This document shows, piece by piece, positions 62,038-64,000 of a stretch of 64,000 bases of DNA. Within the stretch, counting starts at the first letter, position 1. Every line of letters starts with the position of its first letter. The stretch comes from Scandinavium manionii (GTDB lineage Bacteria; Pseudomonadota; Gammaproteobacteria; Enterobacterales; Enterobacteriaceae): NCBI RefSeq assembly GCF_024764775.1, contig NZ_JALIGC010000034.1:1-64000 (forward strand). The letters run 5' to 3'. Below the pieces are notes generated by a model, which made no database searches, had not been told where the DNA came from, and saw only the letters and a list, made by a program, of their open reading frames with translations. Position numbers and translations under genes: made by a program.

Positions 62038-63200
62038 TGCGTCTTCTCTCCCGCCGTTTGTTATGGATAACCTTGCTCGCGGTCAGCCCGTGGGCGTTAG
62101 CCGCCCAAAGCTGGCAGCAAACCGAACAGGAGGCTCGCGGGCAAACCGTGTGGTTCAACGCCTGGGGCGGCGATCGGGCGGTGAACCGCTATCTCGACTG
62201 GGTCAGCGGAGAGGTGCTGCGCGACTACGGCGTTACGCTTAAAATGGTGCATCTGGCTGATGCGGCAGATGCGGTGAAACGCATTCAGACCGAAGCCCGC
62301 GCCGGGCGTGCGCACGGTGGCTCGGTGGATTTACTGTGGGTCAACGGCGAAAACTTCCGCACCCTGAAAGAGGCGAATTTGCTGCAAACCGGTTGGGCGC
62401 AGACCCTGCCAAACTGGCAGTATGTCGACATGCAAAAGCCGGTGCTGGAGGATTTCTCCATCCCGACAGACGGAGCGGAATCCCCCTGGGGCAGCGCCCA
62501 ATTAACGTTTATAGCCCGTCGCAGCCAGACGCCGCAGCCGCCGGAATCACCGCAGGCATTGCTGGATTTTGCCACTACGCACCCTGGCACCGTGACCTAT
62601 CCGCGCCCACCGGATTTCACCGCTACCGCATTTCTGGAACAGCTGCTGTTGAACCTGACGACCCAGCCTGATGCACTCAGGCAACCGCCAAATGACGCTA
62701 CTTTCGCCGCCGTCACCGCGCCGCTGTGGGCATATCTCGACAAACTGCACCCGCATTTGTGGCGTAACGGCAGCGATTTCCCCGCCTCTCCGGCCCGAAT
62801 GGACGCGATGCTGACCAACGGCACGCTGCGCCTGTCGCTGACTTTCAACCCGATGCACGCCAGCCAAAAAGTAGCCAGCGGTGAATTGCCGAATGACAGC
62901 TTCAGCTTTGGGTTTAGCCAGGGCATGCTCGGCAACGTGCATTTTGTGACGATCCCGGCTAATGCCCGCGCCGTGGCTGGCGCGCAGGTGGTGGCGAACT
63001 TTCTGCTGTCGCCCGCAGCACAGCAGCGCAAAGCCGCCCCGGCGGTCTGGGGAGATCCGACGGTGCTGGACATGAGCAAACTCCCGACGCCGTGGCCAGC
63101 CGCACAGTCGGAAAAAACGCCTCCGGTGCTGGCTGAACCGCACGCCGCCTGGGTTAATGCGCTGGAGCAGGAATGGTTACGCCGCTACGGCACGCACTGA
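62037..63200 (+). CDS. ynjB: ABC transporter periplasmic binding protein YnjB
   Basis: The 387-residue precursor has a signal peptide ending WALAAQS and a binding-protein body (QTVWFNAWGGDRAVNRYLDW, GGSVDLLWVNGENFRTLKEA, VANFLLSPAAQQRKA). It matches E. coli YnjB (388 aa), part of the ynjBCD importer of unknown substrate. ynjA, which precedes it in K-12, is absent. Confidence 0.94.
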   Translation: MRLLSRRLLWITLLAVSPWALAAQSWQQTEQEARGQTVWFNAWGGDRAVNRYLDWVSGEVLRDYGVTLKMVHLADAADAVKRIQTEARAGRAHGGSVDLLWVNGENFRTLKEANLLQTGWAQTLPNWQYVDMQKPVLEDFSIPTDGAESPWGSAQLTFIARRSQTPQPPESPQALLDFATTHPGTVTYPRPPDFTATAFLEQLLLNLTTQPDALRQPPNDATFAAVTAPLWAYLDKLHPHLWRNGSDFPASPARMDAMLTNGTLRLSLTFNPMHASQKVASGELPNDSFSFGFSQGMLGNVHFVTIPANARAVAGAQVVANFLLSPAAQQRKAAPAVWGDPTVLDMSKLPTPWPAAQSEKTPPVLAEPHAAWVNALEQEWLRRYGTH

Positions 63201-64000
63201 CGGTGCTGCTGTGGGCCGCGATGGGGCTGATTTATTTGCCCCTGCTGCCCGCTGTCGTGCTGCTACTGATGCCCGCGCTGACGCTCGCCAACTGGCAGGC
63301 GCTGTTGGGCGACCCGCAGCTTCCTCAGGCAGCGTTGGCGACGATGGTCTCCACGCTTATCGCCGTCGTCGGCGCCTTCGCCCTCGCGTTATCGGTGGTG
63401 GCGGCGTTATGGCCCTCTCAGCAATGGCAACGTCTGGCGGCCCGCCTGCCGCTGCTGCTCGCGCTGCCTCATGTGGCGTTCGCCAGCGCGGCGTTACTGC
63501 TGTTTGCCGAAGGCGGCTGGTTGTTCCACCTGCTCCCGCAGTTTACCCCGCCGATTGACCGCTACGGTATCGGGCTGGGTCTGACGCTGGCGGTGAAAGA
63601 GAGCGTGTTTTTGCTGTGGGCGATTTATGCCCTGGCGGGTGATAAAGGATTAGCCGAACAATGCCTGACGCTGCGCAGCCAGGGTTACGGCCGCTGGCAA
63701 TGCGTGGCGTGGATTGTGCTACCGCGTTTGCTGCCACAGCTGCGTATTGTACTGCTGGCGACCGCCGCCTGGACACTCTCTGCCGTCGACGTGGCGCTGA
63801 TCCTCGGCCCCGGCAACCCGCCGACGCTGGCGGTGCTGGCCTGGCAGTGGCTGTCTCAGGGGGATGCTTTGCAACAGGCGCAAGGTTCGCTGGCATGCCT
63901 GCTTCTGATCCTGATGCTGGCGGCGCTGGTGCTCGTCGCCCATCTGCTGTGGCGCGCCTTCCGCGCCCGGGTACCTGACTTTCAGGGCGTTCGCCATCCG
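63173..64000 (+). CDS. ynjC: ABC transporter permease YnjC (5' part, cut by window edge)
   Basis: The frame from ATG 63173 stays open for 276 codons to the window end. It starts MVTPLRHALTVLLWAAMGL and has several membrane helices (LATMVSTLIAVVGAFALALS, VKESVFLLWAIYALAG) as in the two-domain permease YnjC. The start overlaps the ynjB end by 28 bp. The partner ATPase gene ynjD would lie beyond the window. Confidence 0.9.
   Translation, partial: MVTPLRHALTVLLWAAMGLIYLPLLPAVVLLLMPALTLANWQALLGDPQLPQAALATMVSTLIAVVGAFALALSVVAALWPSQQWQRLAARLPLLLALPHVAFASAALLLFAEGGWLFHLLPQFTPPIDRYGIGLGLTLAVKESVFLLWAIYALAGDKGLAEQCLTLRSQGYGRWQCVAWIVLPRLLPQLRIVLLATAAWTLSAVDVALILGPGNPPTLAVLAWQWLSQGDALQQAQGSLACLLLILMLAALVLVAHLLWRAFRARVPDFQGVRHP

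Noticed and set aside
1..64000. CRISPR arrays, rRNA or tRNA genes
   Set aside because: No regularly spaced direct repeats, cas genes, rRNA segments or tRNA cloverleaf sequences were noticed anywhere in the window.

Overview
This window is chromosomal DNA from a member of the Enterobacteriaceae. The backbone genes match Escherichia coli families in length, motifs and mostly in order: yciN, sohB, yciK, btuR, rluB, yciO, rnm, the trp operon with fused trpGD and trpCF, ompW-yciCBA, yniB-hxpB, ydjM-tcyP-cedA-katE, chbBCARFG, osmE-nadE-cho-ves-spy, astCADBE, xthA and ynjBC. The genus cannot be fixed by eye. A high-GC, Enterobacter-like relative of E. coli fits, because the gene order departs from K-12 at several points.

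Layout. 1-127 is the transposase end of an IS903-type element. 113-2604 is an AT-rich minus-strand gene run: a winged-helix replication-like protein cut by the IS, two unknown small proteins, a small HTH-like protein and a superfamily 2 helicase-like protein. 3309-10311 is the yciN-to-rnm block, with an AraC/DUF2000 pair where K-12 has yciQ. 10400-17179 is the complete trp operon with operator, leader peptide and attenuator. 17163-19390 holds a divergent MarR/quinone-oxidoreductase pair, a Fur-controlled RyhB-like small RNA and a SYLF lipoprotein. 19555-22316 is ompW and yciCBA. From 22352 the order jumps to the K-12 38-39 minute block (yniB onward, with a kduD insertion) and continues through chb and ast to 45521.

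45983-60241 is a roughly 14 kb accessory region between astC and xthA, genes that are neighbours in K-12. It carries a mercuric-reductase-like flavoprotein, an HxlR/SnoaL-like/SDR set, an AT-rich membrane-anchored Mrr-like nuclease, a decayed HigB-type toxin fragment, a five-gene sugar-type catabolic cluster with a LacI regulator, a truncated IS903-type end, and an SDR/LysR divergent pair. The window ends with xthA, a ydjX remnant, ydjZ, ynjB and the start of ynjC.

How the genes work together. trp makes tryptophan from chorismate. chb imports and cleaves N,N'-diacetylchitobiose. ast degrades arginine to glutamate and succinate under nitrogen control, with a sigma-54 promoter and NtrC-like enhancers visible upstream of astC. 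ydjM and cho each carry a LexA box. The main candidates for something undescribed are the membrane-anchored nuclease, the left-hand helicase module, the extra RyhB-like RNA and the sugar cluster.
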